Assembly (NCBI GenBank): GCA_009809945.1
Contig: WTPW01000151.1
Span: 496,258-560,257 of the forward strand
Direction: 5' to 3'
DNA: 64,000 bases
DNA from: Gigaspora margarita
Taxonomy: Eukaryota; Glomeromycota; Glomeromycetes; Diversisporales; Gigasporaceae
This document shows positions 35,625 to 47,159 of the stretch, piece after piece (within the stretch, counting starts at the first letter, position 1; each line of letters starts with the position of its first letter). The position numbers were made by a program, and so were the translations under genes. The notes beneath the pieces were generated by a model. It was not told where the DNA came from and did no database searches. It worked only from the letters and a program-made list of their open reading frames with translations.

Positions 35625-35738
35625 TAGAGTTGTTGGTGAAACTAGTTAGTTTCACCAGGACCATCGGTGCACCGTTGAAGATTTGATTTTTTTATAATTA
35701 TCGGTGCACCAGTCTTGGTGCACCACGGTGCAACTCTA
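35625..35738. mobile_element. hAT-like word-repeat MITE (GGTGCACC)
   Basis: The ends TAGAGTTG and CAACTCTA are inverted and flanked by a perfect 8-bp duplication GTAGCTAC (35617-35624, 35739-35746). In only 114 bp it carries GGTGCACC or a one-base variant five times, plus the palindrome GAAACTAGTTAGTTTC. It is the smallest member of the group. Confidence 0.92.
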
Positions 35739-35950
35739 GTAGCTACCACTACCGGCAGATATACTAGTCATGATAATTAAAATTTATTATACTTTTCGAT
35801 ATTTATAATTAATTATATAATTTTAAAATTTTATTCTATTCTTTTATTGGTATCTACCCTGCATATAATTTACCTAACGGTATCTACCGCTATCTACCGG
35901 TAGATACCAGTGGTAGATTCCTACCGGTAGCTACCAACTCACATCACTAG

Positions 35951-37747
35951 TCATGACACTCAGTATTTGGTTGATTCATGAAGTTTACTATGATTTACCG
36001 TAAAGAATTTTGTTATAAATCGATACACAATACTGGATGTGATTAAGGTTGATTTGGTACTGTACTATCATAATTAAACAATTGCTAATGAATTTAATTG
36101 TGATGACGTTTTTGAGCATAACTTGCTCATCGATATTTTAATCTTGACATTTTGATCACGGGTAGTATAACCAATCAAAAGCGTTAAAACATAATGACTT
36201 GATCATATTGCTACATTAGTTTTAGTACACTGATCACATATTGGATATAACCATGATTTTATTGGTTGGCAGATCGGTATAAAACTACAAAATACGTACA
36301 AGAATCACCGAGAAAATTAGTAGTTACTGTATCAGATAATCCGGACGCCACAAATCCCGACCAAAAATTTACGAAAAAAAGGAAAAATTAGAAATTAATC
36401 ATTTAAATCTTTAGTGAAATGTAATTTTTTCTTAATATATTCACTATTTTTTTTATTAAATATCAAATTTTTTTTTTTATCTATCGCGGGGCAATTGTTC
36501 TTGCACTTGCACTTGCACTTGCATTTGTTCATGAACTTGAGACCATTATACAAAACGCTTTCAAATTCGTGAAGCATCTGATTGACTTTTTTTAACTATT
36601 TTTTCGCTCAAAATAGTTTATATTTATTAGGGAATCAAACAATAGAAACAAATTTGGAAAAGTCACGTTTTACATTTTAAGAAAGTTGTTTAAGGCGTTA
36701 ATGATTAACAAATTCTTTCGTTCTCTCTGATGATCAGAGATTATCATTTTAATCAACCCAATAAAAAATCCTGCAAAAAAACAAAAAAAAAATGAAAAAT
36801 GCCAAAGAATGAACGAATAGATATGCCAATTTGTATCGGCACCGATATTTACGTCTAAAAGGCATATTTTTACTATTGGCTGTTACAGCATTTGTAATTT
36901 CATTCATATGGATAATCGCATTTATTTTTTTTCTTTTAAATTCAGGTGTCTTATTTTATGTAGTACTAGTCATGTTAACAGATCACAGGATAAGCAGTAA
37001 TTCATGATGGCAGATGTTGTCCGGATATAGATAAAAGTACTATACATGCTCAGTGAAGGTGTAATGTGCAAAGTTCTTTTATGCATTCATACCTTTACTT
37101 CGCTATATGCATTTGTCCAATAAAATGCAAAAAATTTTGCGGACGTATGCCATTTAATTTACAATATAACCATACTTCTTAAAATTTTCAATATCACTCA
37201 GTTTCTGGTATAGCATTTTATTCATAATATTTCTAATGAGTTCTTGACCAATGCATATTAAACATTCTTAATAGTTAATGATTATATATTATATATCAAA
37301 GTACAAATATAAATCGATCTTGAAACAAAAAGATTCAGAATTCAACTCTACTTTATAAAATAATCTTTTGACAGATTGTTTTGTTTGATGTATTTTATTG
37401 TTAAATATTATGAGGCATTTTGCCTTCACCAAAGCAGAGCAATGTAGCAAATCTGGTTAATTATATATCGGGAACTTCAATAAGTTCAAGAGGACGACTT
37501 ATTGCTAGAAAAATAAGTTTAAGAATTAGCTGGTCTAACTTTTTATAAAAGGTATTCAATGCAAAAAAAAACGAAAAAGAGCTTAAACAATTTAATTCTT
37601 GAGTCACTACACACTAAAATATAAATTTAAAGCTAATGTTCTGAGACATAATATGCTCACCTGCATTTACTGGTTTAGGAAGTTTTTGAAAACTCAAAAA
37701 CCGACTTGTATAAATAGCTTGTTTGTGTGTTTGATAATTAAATAGAG
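35951..37747. other. Non-coding region downstream of the kinase
   Basis: No gene is recognised. A short microsatellite of TTGCAC units lies at 36499-36522. The rest is AT-rich without supported features. Confidence 0.4.
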
Positions 37748-38863
37748 TTAATTTCGTTTGATTTGCTTGATCATGTATTGAAAAACTTTGTCTGAATTTT
37801 TAATTTCTTCAATTTGTTTGTATAGATTTGCTTTTTCATTCCACAAATTATAATAAAATTTTTTCAGCATATCTACTAGCACTTCAGCAGTTGGTCTGTT
37901 TTGAGGTTCAGCATCTAAGCATTTATTCATCAAATCCAAAAGTGATTGTGGAACTTTACACCTGATTTCGGGTCTATGACCTAGACAAATTTGTATTGAT
38001 AGGCTAAAATCATGTGGAATATAATGATATGGAGGATATCCAGTAAAAACTTCTGACATAATTATTCCAAAAGAATAAATATCCGATTTTATAGTATACT
38101 TGTCTCCATACAGCACCTCTGGAGCAATATAAGGATGTACGCCAAAAATTCCTTTAGAGCTTGAATCTTGAGACACTGGTCTACATAATCCAAAATCAGT
38201 AATATAAGAGCTGTACATGTTTTCATTAACTATATTTCCGGAATGTAAATCTTTATGCACTAAATTGGCCTTATGGATTGCAGCAAGCCCTCCAGCTATG
38301 TAACATAAGTTATTTATTTTATGTCGCCAACTTAAACCATTATATTTATTATCTAATAATTTTCGGAGACTTCCTTGTTTTGCGTATTGCATAACCAACA
38401 TATAATTACCATCATCTGGGTTCCTAGTTATTCCATAAATTGTAATTGCTGACCTACCCCATGTTTATGTTGATTTTCAACCTAAAATATTAATTATAAT
38501 AAAAAATCAATATTATTTAAATATTTGAGATATATTATAATACTTGCCTCATTTAAAAATTCCCTTTTTATATCTTCTTTAGAATCTTTTATACTTTTTA
38601 AGAAACCAATTTTTTGCGGATTTCTCATCCACTTAAAATTCTGATGATCCCAATAACCAATATACCCATCAGCCCATATTGCCTTAAAAACAGTGCCAAA
38701 GCCTCCTTTAGCAAGATACTTTATATTTGTAAATTTATCAAAAGGTATCCATTCGATAACTTCTGTATTATAAAGTGCTTTAAGTTGTATTTGTTGAATA
38801 AAGCTATCAATATCTGAATTTCCACTTGTCCATTTCCCGTATTCTTTTTCAAACTTTAAACAT
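37748..38863 (-). pseudogene. Protein kinase (TKL-like), one frameshift, 5' end missing
   Basis: On the minus strand an exon from about 38863 to 38548 carries WTSGNSDIDSFIQ and EWIPFDKFTNIKYLAKGGFG (glycine loop), with GFLKSI in the place of the VALKSL lysine. The next exon (38481-37748) begins VENQHKHG, then a one-base frameshift near 38455, then SAITIYGITRNPDDGNYMLV, the catalytic loop HKDLHSGN, DFG in ITDFGLC, APE in YIAPEVL, DIYSFGI and a final RPTAEVL. The intron between them starts with GC (GCAAGT) and ends in AG. Catalytic residues are present, so the only lesion is the frameshift, which sits by a run of four C bases and could be a sequence error. The family is the expanded glomeromycotan kinase set; no first exon was found upstream, where a tandem array begins. 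Confidence 0.82.
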
Positions 38864-38881
38864 CTTAAAAATATTACTTTA

Positions 38882-41525
38882 ATATCGATAATGTTAAGAG
38901 CTACATTATAGTATTAAAGATTTTCTGATTCTGTATTACTTACTGACTGTCATTATATATAGTATTGTATTGTGGGTGGATTGGTTAATGTTCTTTTATT
39001 TGTATTGGAATATAATTAACATTTCTTATTTAAAAATTTTCTTATTTCGCATTACTCACAGGCTATTGTAATGTAACATAGAGTATTATATTGTATATGG
39101 ATCAGTTAATGTTATGTTAGTTGTGATGGAATATAATCAACATTATTATTTAAAAATTTTCTTATTCGTATTACTTGCTCACTGCCATAATATAGAATAT
39201 TGTATTGTATGTGGATTGGTTAATATTATGTTATTTGTGTTGGAATATAATCGAAAATGCTGATTTAGAAATTTTCTCATTCCGTATTACTTACAAACTG
39301 TTGTAATATAGAGTATTGTATTGTATGTAATTGATTAATATTATGTTATTTGTGTTGGAAATAATCGACATTTCTGATTTAAAAATTTTCTCATTCCGTA
39401 TTACTTACAGGCTATTGTAATGTAATATAGAGTATTGTATTGTATGTGGATTGATTAACGTTATGTTATTTGTAATTGACATTTCTGATTTAAAAATTTT
39501 CTTCTTCCGTATTACTTACTAAGACTGGTTAATATTATTTTATTTGTGTTGGAATATAATCGACATTTCTGATTTAAAAATTTTCTATTCGGTATTACTT
39601 ACGAACTGTCGTAATATAGAGTATTGTATTGTATGTGGATTGGTTAATGTTATGTCATTTGTGTTGGAATATAATCAATATTTCTGATTTAAAAGGTTTC
39701 TTATTCCGTATTACTCACCGGCTATTGTAGTGTAATATAGAGTATTGTATTGTATGTGGATTGGTTAATGCTATGTTATTTGTGTTGGAATTTAATCGAC
39801 ATTTCTGATTTAAAAATTTTCTTTCCATATTATTCACCGGCTATTGTAGTGTAATATAGAGTATTTTATTGTATGTAGATTGGTTAATGTTATGTTATTT
39901 GTGTTGGAAAATAAGCGACATTTCTGATTTAAAAATTTTCTTATTCCGTATTACTCACCGGCTATTGTAGTGTAATATAAAGTATTTGGATTGGTTAATG
40001 TTATGTATGTTATCAATATAATCGACGTTTCTGATTTAAAAATTTTCTTATTCCGTATCAGTCATAGGACATGTCCTTAAAAAATGGTCCAAATGTTGTT
40101 TATAATAAAAATTATAATAAAAACATATGAATTTACTATAGATATGGATTAGAAGATTCTTTTAAATCTAACTTATTAACTTAAAATTAAATTTTTCGGG
40201 AGTATAGAACAAGGGAAGAAGAAAAAATTGGGCTTAAAGATTGAATTAAAATTTCGTCGATTTTGCACAAAACGAAAATGTAACTTCGCCAAAAGCGAAT
40301 ATTTTCCGATTTTAAGATGATGTGTACATGTAAAATCATGCTCTGAACAACTTTACTTAGTCGAAGAAAGTAGGTTACCTTGTAAGAAAAATGGGTTGTC
40401 TATGTGCTAAAGTTAAAATTTATCGTATTTCATAATACAACTTTTTTCCTTATTAGGTAACCTACTTTGGGCTCTTAAGCAAAGTTGTTCGGCATGTAAT
40501 TTTACATCACATTTGAGATTGATTACTAGTGAAAAATGGGTTTAAAGTTGGAAAAAAAAATAATTTTTTTTTAGAAAAAAAATTTTTTTCCAACTTTAAA
40601 CCCATTTTTCACTAGTAAAAGGTCCGAAAAACGCGATTCAATCTCAAATGTGATGTAAAATTACATGCCGAACAACTTTGCTTAAGAGCCCAAAGTAGGT
40701 TACCTAATAAGAAAAAAAGTTGTATTATGAAATACGATAAATTTTAACTTTAGCACATAGACAACCCATTTTTCTTACAAGGTAACCTACTTTCTTCGAC
40801 TAAGTAAAGTTGTTCAGAGCATGATTTTACATGTATCCATCATATTAAAATCGGAAAATATTCGCTTTTGGTGAAGTTACATTTTCGTTTTGTGCAAAAT
40901 CGACGAAATTTTAATTCAATCTTTAAGCCCAATTTTTTCTTCTCCTCTTGTTCTATACTCCCAAAAATTTAATTTTAAGTTAATAAGTTAGATTTAAAAG
41001 AATCTTCTAATCCATATCTATAGTAAATTCATATGCTTTTATTATAATTTTTATTTTAAACAGCAATTAAAAGGACATGTCCTATGACTGGTATTACTTA
41101 CTTACTGTCATAATATAGAGTATTGTATTGTATGTGGATTAGTTAATATTATGTTATTTGTGTTGGAATATAATCAACATTTCTGATTTAAAATTTTTCT
41201 TGTTCTGTATTACTTACTAACTGTTGTAATATAGAGTATTGTATGTGGATTGGTTAATTTTATATTTGTGTTGGAATATAATCGGCATTTCTGATTAATT
41301 ATTCTGTATTACTTACAAACTGTCATAATATAGAGTATTGTATTGTATGTGGATTGGTTAATGTTATGTTATTTTTGTGTTGGAATATAATCGACATTTC
41401 TGATTTAAAAATTTTTTTATTCTGTATTACTTACTCACTGTCGTAATATAGAGTATTGTATTGCATGTGGTTTGGTTAATGTTATGTTAAATTGTGTTGG
41501 AATTGATTTAAAAATTTTCGAGTTT
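38882..41525. repeat. Tandem array of about 14 units of about 115 bp
   Basis: Each unit runs TCTGATTTAAAAATTTTCTT, ATTCCGTATTACTTAC, then a variable GACTGTCATAAT or GGCTATTGTAATGTAAT, then ATAGAGTATTGTATTGTATG, TGGATTGGTTAATGTTATG, TTATTTGTGTTGGAATATAA. About ten units lie left of the palindrome at 40059-41090 and four right of it. Units differ by small deletions and substitutions. On the minus strand each unit shows GTAAGT, GTGAGT or GCAAGT followed by AATA, resembling splice donors. No coding role is seen. Confidence 0.9.
40059..41090. mobile_element. 1.03 kb palindromic element, NTAT family, copy A
   Basis: The ends CAGTCATAGGACATGTCC and GGACATGTCCTATGACTG are perfect inverted repeats, flanked by GTAT on both sides (40055-40058, 41091-41094). 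The arms pair along nearly the full 500 bp each, with a tip of poly-A and poly-T near 40580. The host array gives the empty site: intact units read CCGTATTACTTAC, which equals the left flank joined to the right flank with a single GTAT. No open frame. Arms are homologous to copy B at 47160-48189. Confidence 0.93.
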
Positions 41526-43755
41526 TAGATTCCAATTACTTACAAACTAGTTGAATATTTAAATTATATAAGTTTTTAAATCTTTTTAAGATAATAATTG
41601 TTATGACTGCAATATACTTACAATTATTTAACTAAGTAAGCTTATGTTGCCCATGCATCATCTGGTTTAATTTTTAATATGTTTTCCAAGTCAGAAATCG
41701 ATTCTTCATACCTTTTCATTATATAATTAATTTCCCCACGATATTTTAGTGCTATTATGTTTTCTGATTCAATTTCTAGCAATCTAGTTAAAACTTCATA
41801 TGCTTCTTTGTATTTGCCTATGATAAAATATGCTTTTTCTCGAGATATTAGTGCAAGTGTATTATTTGATTTATTCTCTAATTCGTCTACATATTGATCA
41901 AAGATTTAGAATTAATTCAGCATGCTTCCCATAACTCTTTACCAACATCATCGTAAGTCATTGCTATCCATAAAGAGACATCATTGTTATTGAAAATTTT
42001 AATTATGCACCAAAATTTAATGTTAAATAAAATTTACTTAAATACTTAAACTTTTTACATCCAAAATTCGTCTCGACAAACACGTCTTGTGATCTTAGCT
42101 CAATGCAAGGATACAATTTATTTTTTAAGTCATTTAAATTATTAGGATCATAAATTATTAGGAGATAACATATAAATCCTTGAAATATAATTAAATTCCA
42201 GAAACATATTAATTAACTTAAAATTATTAAGAGTAACGATATATATCAAAATCAATTGAATTTACCTAGATTTATACTATTTTTAGCATAAAATATCATC
42301 TTATCATCATTTCTAAAATTTAAATAACATCCAATTGTATCACCAACAGTATATGCAGGTCCATATGGCTTGCCACTTCCAGAATAAAAAAAATATCCAT
42401 CATCACCATGGTAAGCACACCCCCATGATTTATTTCCTTATTTTCTTTATCTTCCACACAGTGTTGGAAATCTGTTTTGAAATTTATGTTCTCATGAGAA
42501 CATATTTATTTAATTTAATGTTCTCAAAAATTTTTTTATGTTCTCAAATAGAAAAAATTTTTCTCTCTCTCTATCTTCTTCTCTTTCTCTTTTACTCTTT
42601 CTCTTTCTCTCTCTCTTTCTCTCTCTCTTTCTTTTTCACACTCACTTTCTCTTTTTGCAATTATTTTCTTTCTCTTATTCTCTATTTTTAACTTATACTT
42701 TATTAGACTTCTTTTATTTATTTTTTAATTTTCATTTTTAATTAATATATTTAAAAAATTATTAATGGTAAAATAATAAAGAATATAATTTATTTAACTA
42801 AAATTTATAAACAAAGCTAAATTATTTAAAAAATAAAACTATAATTTTTTTTAATTTAATATGAAGACAATTAATTATTTAAATTTTTTATATATATATT
42901 TTTTTAAAAAAAAACAATTTAATATTTTAAACTTTTATATAATATTGAAGATGTTATTGGTTTAATTCAGCTTGTATATTTGGTTTTTAGATAGCCTTTA
43001 ATATTTGTTAAATATTTAAATAAATAAATAAATATAGTAAATATAATATATTATTATTCTTCACTATAGTAAATTTATTTAATTTATAAATTCAAAAGAT
43101 TTTTAATATAAATTTTAAAATCTAGCACTAAAGTTTAAAATTTAAATAAATAAATATAGTAAANATAATNTNTTATTCTTCTTNACTATANTGAATTTAT
43201 TGAATTTATAAATTNAAAAGATTTTTAATATAAATTTTAAAATATAGCACTAAAGTTTAAAATTATAATAACTAAAGATTTGCTAAGTAATTTTCTTGTA
43301 AAAAATTTATGTTATTATCTCTGAAACTTATATTAAATATTTATTTAATTGGTATTCAATATAATAATATTATATGTACCAGTATATCAAAGTTTGAATA
43401 GTATGGACAGTATAAGATATCCACTCTATTTATATCGAGCACAAATTTTTAATTCTTAATAATCAATTCAGATTGGCTAATTTTGATGCAATCGATTCTA
43501 ATTGGTCAATTAAATATATATTTTTTCTTTTTTTTATATTAAATGCTAATTTTTAAAATCATTACAAATTTTAACTTAATAACTTCTTTAAAACAAAAGC
43601 AATAAAAAATTCTTTGCCAGAAATGTAGTTTAGCAAAAAAAATCTATCAATTTGTCAAAGGATTTTTTGATTTAACTTGTTTTAAAAAAAGTTATAATTA
43701 TTTAAAGTTTTATTGATAAAAGTGGATGCATTTGGCTATCCAGTACTGTAGAATA

Positions 43756-43897
43756 CAGGGATGGTAAAATTGGAGGTTATTTGCCTTTTTTTCAAATGAC
43801 CTAGGTCATTTTGGACTAAAATTCATAATAAAATTGGGGTCATCTGAGGTCATTTGAGGTCATTTGAAGGTCATTTGAAGGTCATTTACCATCCCTG
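43756..43897. mobile_element. hAT-like word-repeat MITE (AAATGACC), nested
   Basis: The ends CAGGGATGGTAAA and TTTACCATCCCTG are perfect inverted repeats, with a perfect 8-bp duplication GTAGAATA (43748-43755, 43898-43905). In 142 bp it contains AAATGACCTAGGTCATTT and three copies of GGTCATTTGA. It sits inside the 42459-44665 element and is therefore younger. The ends resemble those of the plant Ac element (CAGGGATGAAA), a classic hAT. Confidence 0.95.
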
Positions 43898-44043
43898 GTA
43901 GAATAATGTGCTATGCAACTATATTACACCAAAACTAGGAATAGATTTCAACAACTAACAATTAAATATTTATGAACTTAATTATTTAAACTACTATATT
44001 AATAAAATAATTTTTTATTACTTTATATATTTATATAACATAT

Positions 44044-44542
44044 GGGCTAGGTGCTACAGAAAAAGGGAAATCAACAAAAAAAAAGATCTTCAAAAAATCA
44101 ATTTTTATGTTATAAATTTTATAATAAGTATATATGAGGATGAAAGCATTTCAGGTTTGAAACCCTGAAATTAAAATTTGAAAACAAAATTGTTTTTGAC
44201 ATATTTTACTTGAAAGATGAAATTATTTGATACTTTTTTTGAATAGATGAAATTATAAGAAACATATCTATATAAATTTTATTTGCTCTTTCTTATAAAA
44301 AATTTTAATTTTCTCTAATGAAGACGAAATAGGCCTTTTTCAAAAATCAATTTTGGTGGCATCACTAATAATAAGCTATAAGAAATTATAAATTTTGAAG
44401 AATTATATTGCAAAATTTTATTAATGCAACTACTTTTGCATCTTAAGTAAAAAATAATCCTAATTGTATTCTAAATTAATTTATATAAAAAAATTAAGTT
44501 TCAAAATTTTGTGATTTCCCTCTTTTCTGTAGCACCAAGCCC
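44044..44542. mobile_element. GGGCT-ended MITE with 4-bp duplication, copy 1
   Basis: The ends GGGCTAGGTGCTACAG and CTGTAGCACCAAGCCC are inverted repeats, continued by AAAAAGGGAAATCA and TGATTTCCCTCTTTT. ATAT lies on both sides. It is inserted in the 2.2 kb hAT-like element. A second element with GGGCT ends and 4-bp flanks is at 60287-60538. Confidence 0.8.
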
Positions 44543-45170
44543 ATATTTTTCAAACTTAATGTTCTCAAAAAAAATTTAATAGAGAACATCTTAAATTTTG
44601 TAAATGTTCTCAAATTAAAAGTGATGTTCTCATGAGAACATGAGAACGTAAGATTTCCAACACTGATTCCACATATTCCCTTCCTAAGAGATATTATGAC
44701 ATAGTGTTAATATGTAATAATAAAAATTAAATAAAAAATAGTTCTTTATTACTAGGCATGGAATCACTTATGTTATTTTGTTTTGTACAGTATCCTACTC
44801 AAATCATTCTATTAATAAATAGAATTAAATTGATTGTGAAAATTTATAATGATACATAATGATTCAATTATTAAATATTACCCATTTTTTCCTTTATTAA
44901 TAATTTCAATTTCAAAGTAAAATAATCTGCATTGTGAAGGAATTGGTTTATTGGCATGAATCACAATAGTTTTATAATCATTAGGATCTTTAAAAAAATT
45001 TTTCTTTAGCAATATAACAATATAATGTATTTTTGAGAAATTTCTCTTATTAAAATTTATTACACATCTTACCGTATAATTCACTTTAAGCCCACTTGAA
45101 TCTATGCTAACAAACTGTGATTTCTCATCAATATTCCACGTGGTTGGTAAATCAAGACCATTAAACAACG

Positions 45171-47159
45171 TAGTCTCTCACATTACATCAAATTTTCATT
45201 CAGATCGTTTATCTAGACAAAAGATTTTATTTAGACGAATTATTGTCAGCAAAAAATATAAATCTATTTTATATTCAATACATGCTACGCCCATTTTGTG
45301 TATGATTTGATCAAAACGAACCTTTTTTATCACCATAATTAAACATTAAATGTTCTTAAAAATTCAACAAATAATATGAACACTTGATAACCAACATATA
45401 ATCAGCTAAGCTGTTTTAGGCTTATAAAAACTGCAATATAGTTCTGGAAGAATTTTATTGATTTTTCATAACTGAGCCTTCGCATAAAGAACAAAACAAC
45501 AAAACACCTTACAATATACCAAATGGCAAAAGGCGATATTATTTGGCAAGCCTCAGGTTCTTGTCTCTTTCTATGGGCTTGGGGCTTATACTTCAGGGCT
45601 TATGCTTCATAGTTTTTCTTTATGGTAGTTTGCTTGGTAACGTTTTAGTCTTGTGACAATGAATTTTACTAAATGGAGCAAATTCTATGAAAAAAAAAGA
45701 AAAAATACTGAATATATATATATATGAAATGAGGAAGAATAGAAATCCGCGTTCTCAAGTATAATAGAAGAATGCATAACAATGGGGCAGTAAATCCCAT
45801 GAAAACTGACTATCTTGAAAGATAAAGTAAAATATAAGAGGAAATAAGGATCCACTGTTTCCAAGATTAGAAGAAAGTTCATGACAACAGGTGCAGTAAA
45901 TGCTATAAGATAGAGGGTAAGCATTTGGTCATAACACATATATAGGGGTGCAGCAGGTGCAATGTAATCCAGGTTAGCACTTCCCATAACGAGCATCAGT
46001 GGAAAGGCTATTTACAACTAATAGTGAAATACCTTGGGCTGGTCCTGACTACAAAGAAAGAATACATTTAGGAGTGTTAAAAAAAAATAAAAATAAAAAT
46101 AAGAAGAAGAAAGAAAAAAAGAAAAGAAAATTTGATACTTCAGCAAGGATAGAGTTAGGATGTTTTCCTGGCCTCTCACTTCAGAAAAATAGGTTTAGGC
46201 ATCTCCCTGGCTTCTTATTCTAGCAAGAATGAGCTTAAAACGTCCTCCCAGTTTTTTATTCTTTTCCTCTTGGTGATCCAAATCGATCCTCTTTTTGTCT
46301 CCCATCATGTATCTTCATAATGTCTAATAAAGACAGTGTTTAATATGAAATCTGAGTGAGAATAATAGCCCTACGCGTTGACGAAGTCATGCTAGGGTTA
46401 TTATCACGAGAATAACCTGATTTGTGGCATATATGAAATTGAGGCTTATATGAAAAAGGTAATAGCATATGATAGTACGCAATGGAGATTGTAGATGCAT
46501 GTGATAGAGATTGTAGATACGTATGCATGCAGCAGAGATTATAAAGATACATGTGGGTGAAAATAGGGAATCTCAGTGCTTTATTACTTCACTTGTCTTG
46601 TCACTTGTTCTCTTCGATGCCCGATAAGATTCTGGCTCCCATCCCTCCCACCTTTCTTATTCATTGCACCTAGCACCCTGCCTGTTGTCATGTATAATGA
46701 GTCGAATGCACCGCACCATAGCATGGGTCATGTGAACTGAGTTGAATGCGCCGCACCATAGAGTGGGTCCGAACTCACTATTTTATATTGATATTGTCAT
46801 GTGTACTGAGTTGAATGTGCCACGCCATAGCGTGAGCTCGAACTCGCTAAAAAAAAATTTTTTTTTTTGTTGTATGTAACAAGTTGAGTGTTGGACTTGC
46901 TATGAAAAAGAAGAAGAAGAAAAAAAAAAAAAAAAAAAGGAAAAAGATGCGCCACACCTTAGTGTTGGCGATTCTCAATTATGCTTCATCACGTGACATA
47001 TTCATGTGCACACATAGAATTGTTATGAGCATAGTATGTAATAACAGAAGACTTAGAGTTGTTATGAGCACAGTATGTAATAGCAGAAGAGAATTAATAA
47101 AGTGAGCACTACTCCCATCGTGTATTTTTATAATGTCTAATAAAGACAGTGTTTAATAT
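45171..47159. repeat. Mosaic of local duplications, no gene recognised
   Basis: The composition is less AT-rich than its surroundings. Two units of about 135 bp (with TAATAGAAGAATGCATAACA and AGAAGAAAGTTCATGACAAC) lie at 45740-45920. Three units with TGAGTTGAATGCGCCGCACC and CATAGCGTGGG lie at 46687-46855. Two units with GTTATGAGCACAGTATGTAA lie at 47018-47090, and AGAGATTGTAGATAC units at 46480-46545. A 69-bp sequence with TAATGTCTAATAAAGACAGT at 46299-46367 recurs at 47112-47159 continued after the palindrome at 48190-48213. Open frames here follow the repeats. An A-rich (AAG)n tract is at 46903-46945. Confidence 0.55.

Larger units (their letters stand above)
34911..35950. repeat. TACCGGTA word region hosting two insertions
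   Basis: The word TACCGGTAG and its variants (CTACCGGTATCTACC) appear at 34925-34935, 35596-35620, 35740-35755 and 35870-35935. Removing the elements at 34932-35595 and 35625-35738 brings the left blocks together, so this is probably an older word-repeat element. Its own ends are unclear: ACTAGTCATGA occurs twice (near 35760 and 35946), which may mark an edge. Confidence 0.55.
42459..44665. mobile_element. hAT-like word-repeat element (TTCTCATGAGAAC) in a SPRY-TPR gene
   Basis: The ends CAGTGTTGGAAATCT and AGATTTCCAACACTG are a perfect inverted repeat of 15 bp. The flanking 8-mers CTTCCACA (42451-42458) and ATTCCACA (44666-44673) agree at 7 of 8. ATGTTCTCATGAGAACAT and variants lie inside both ends. 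At 2207 bp it is large enough for part of a transposase, but the interior is AT-rich, holds a T/C-rich tract (42559-42690), a local duplication with unresolved bases (43015-43260), and two other MITEs (43756-43897, 44044-44542); no transposase is seen. Confidence 0.9.
41642..45170 (-). pseudogene. SPRY-TPR protein gene, decayed and split by a transposon
   Basis: Minus-strand fragments in order: LPTTWNIDEKSQFVSIDSSG and IPSQCRLFYFEIEIINKGKN (N-terminal SPRY, 45165-44878); then across the insertion YHGDDGYFFYSGSGKPYGPA and YTVGDTIGCYLNFRNDDKMI (SPRY core, about 42410-42280); then LYPCIELRSQDVFVETNFG (SPRY end, about 42110-42050); then SLWIAMTYDDVGKELWEAC; then TPR sequence with AYFIIGKYKEAYEVLTRLLE and YRGEINYIMKRYEESISDLE, ending at a TAA (41644-41642). 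A 2.2 kb hAT-like element (42459-44665) lies within the SPRY coding region. A TGA near 41918, a shift near 41905 and another near 42425 also break it. SPRY binds protein partners and TPR repeats assemble complexes; this copy is dead. Confidence 0.82.

Noticed and set aside
40059-41090. Palindrome read as an assembly artefact (chimeric inverted join)
   Set aside because: The arms differ at several positions, the ends have a clean GTAT duplication inside a tandem array, and a homologous palindrome of the same length exists at 47160 with different flanks.
42335-42741. Plus-strand frames rich in SFSLSLFLF resembling a membrane protein
   Set aside because: They are a C/T-rich simple tract within the 2.2 kb hAT-like element; the true coding signal nearby (SPRY) is on the other strand.
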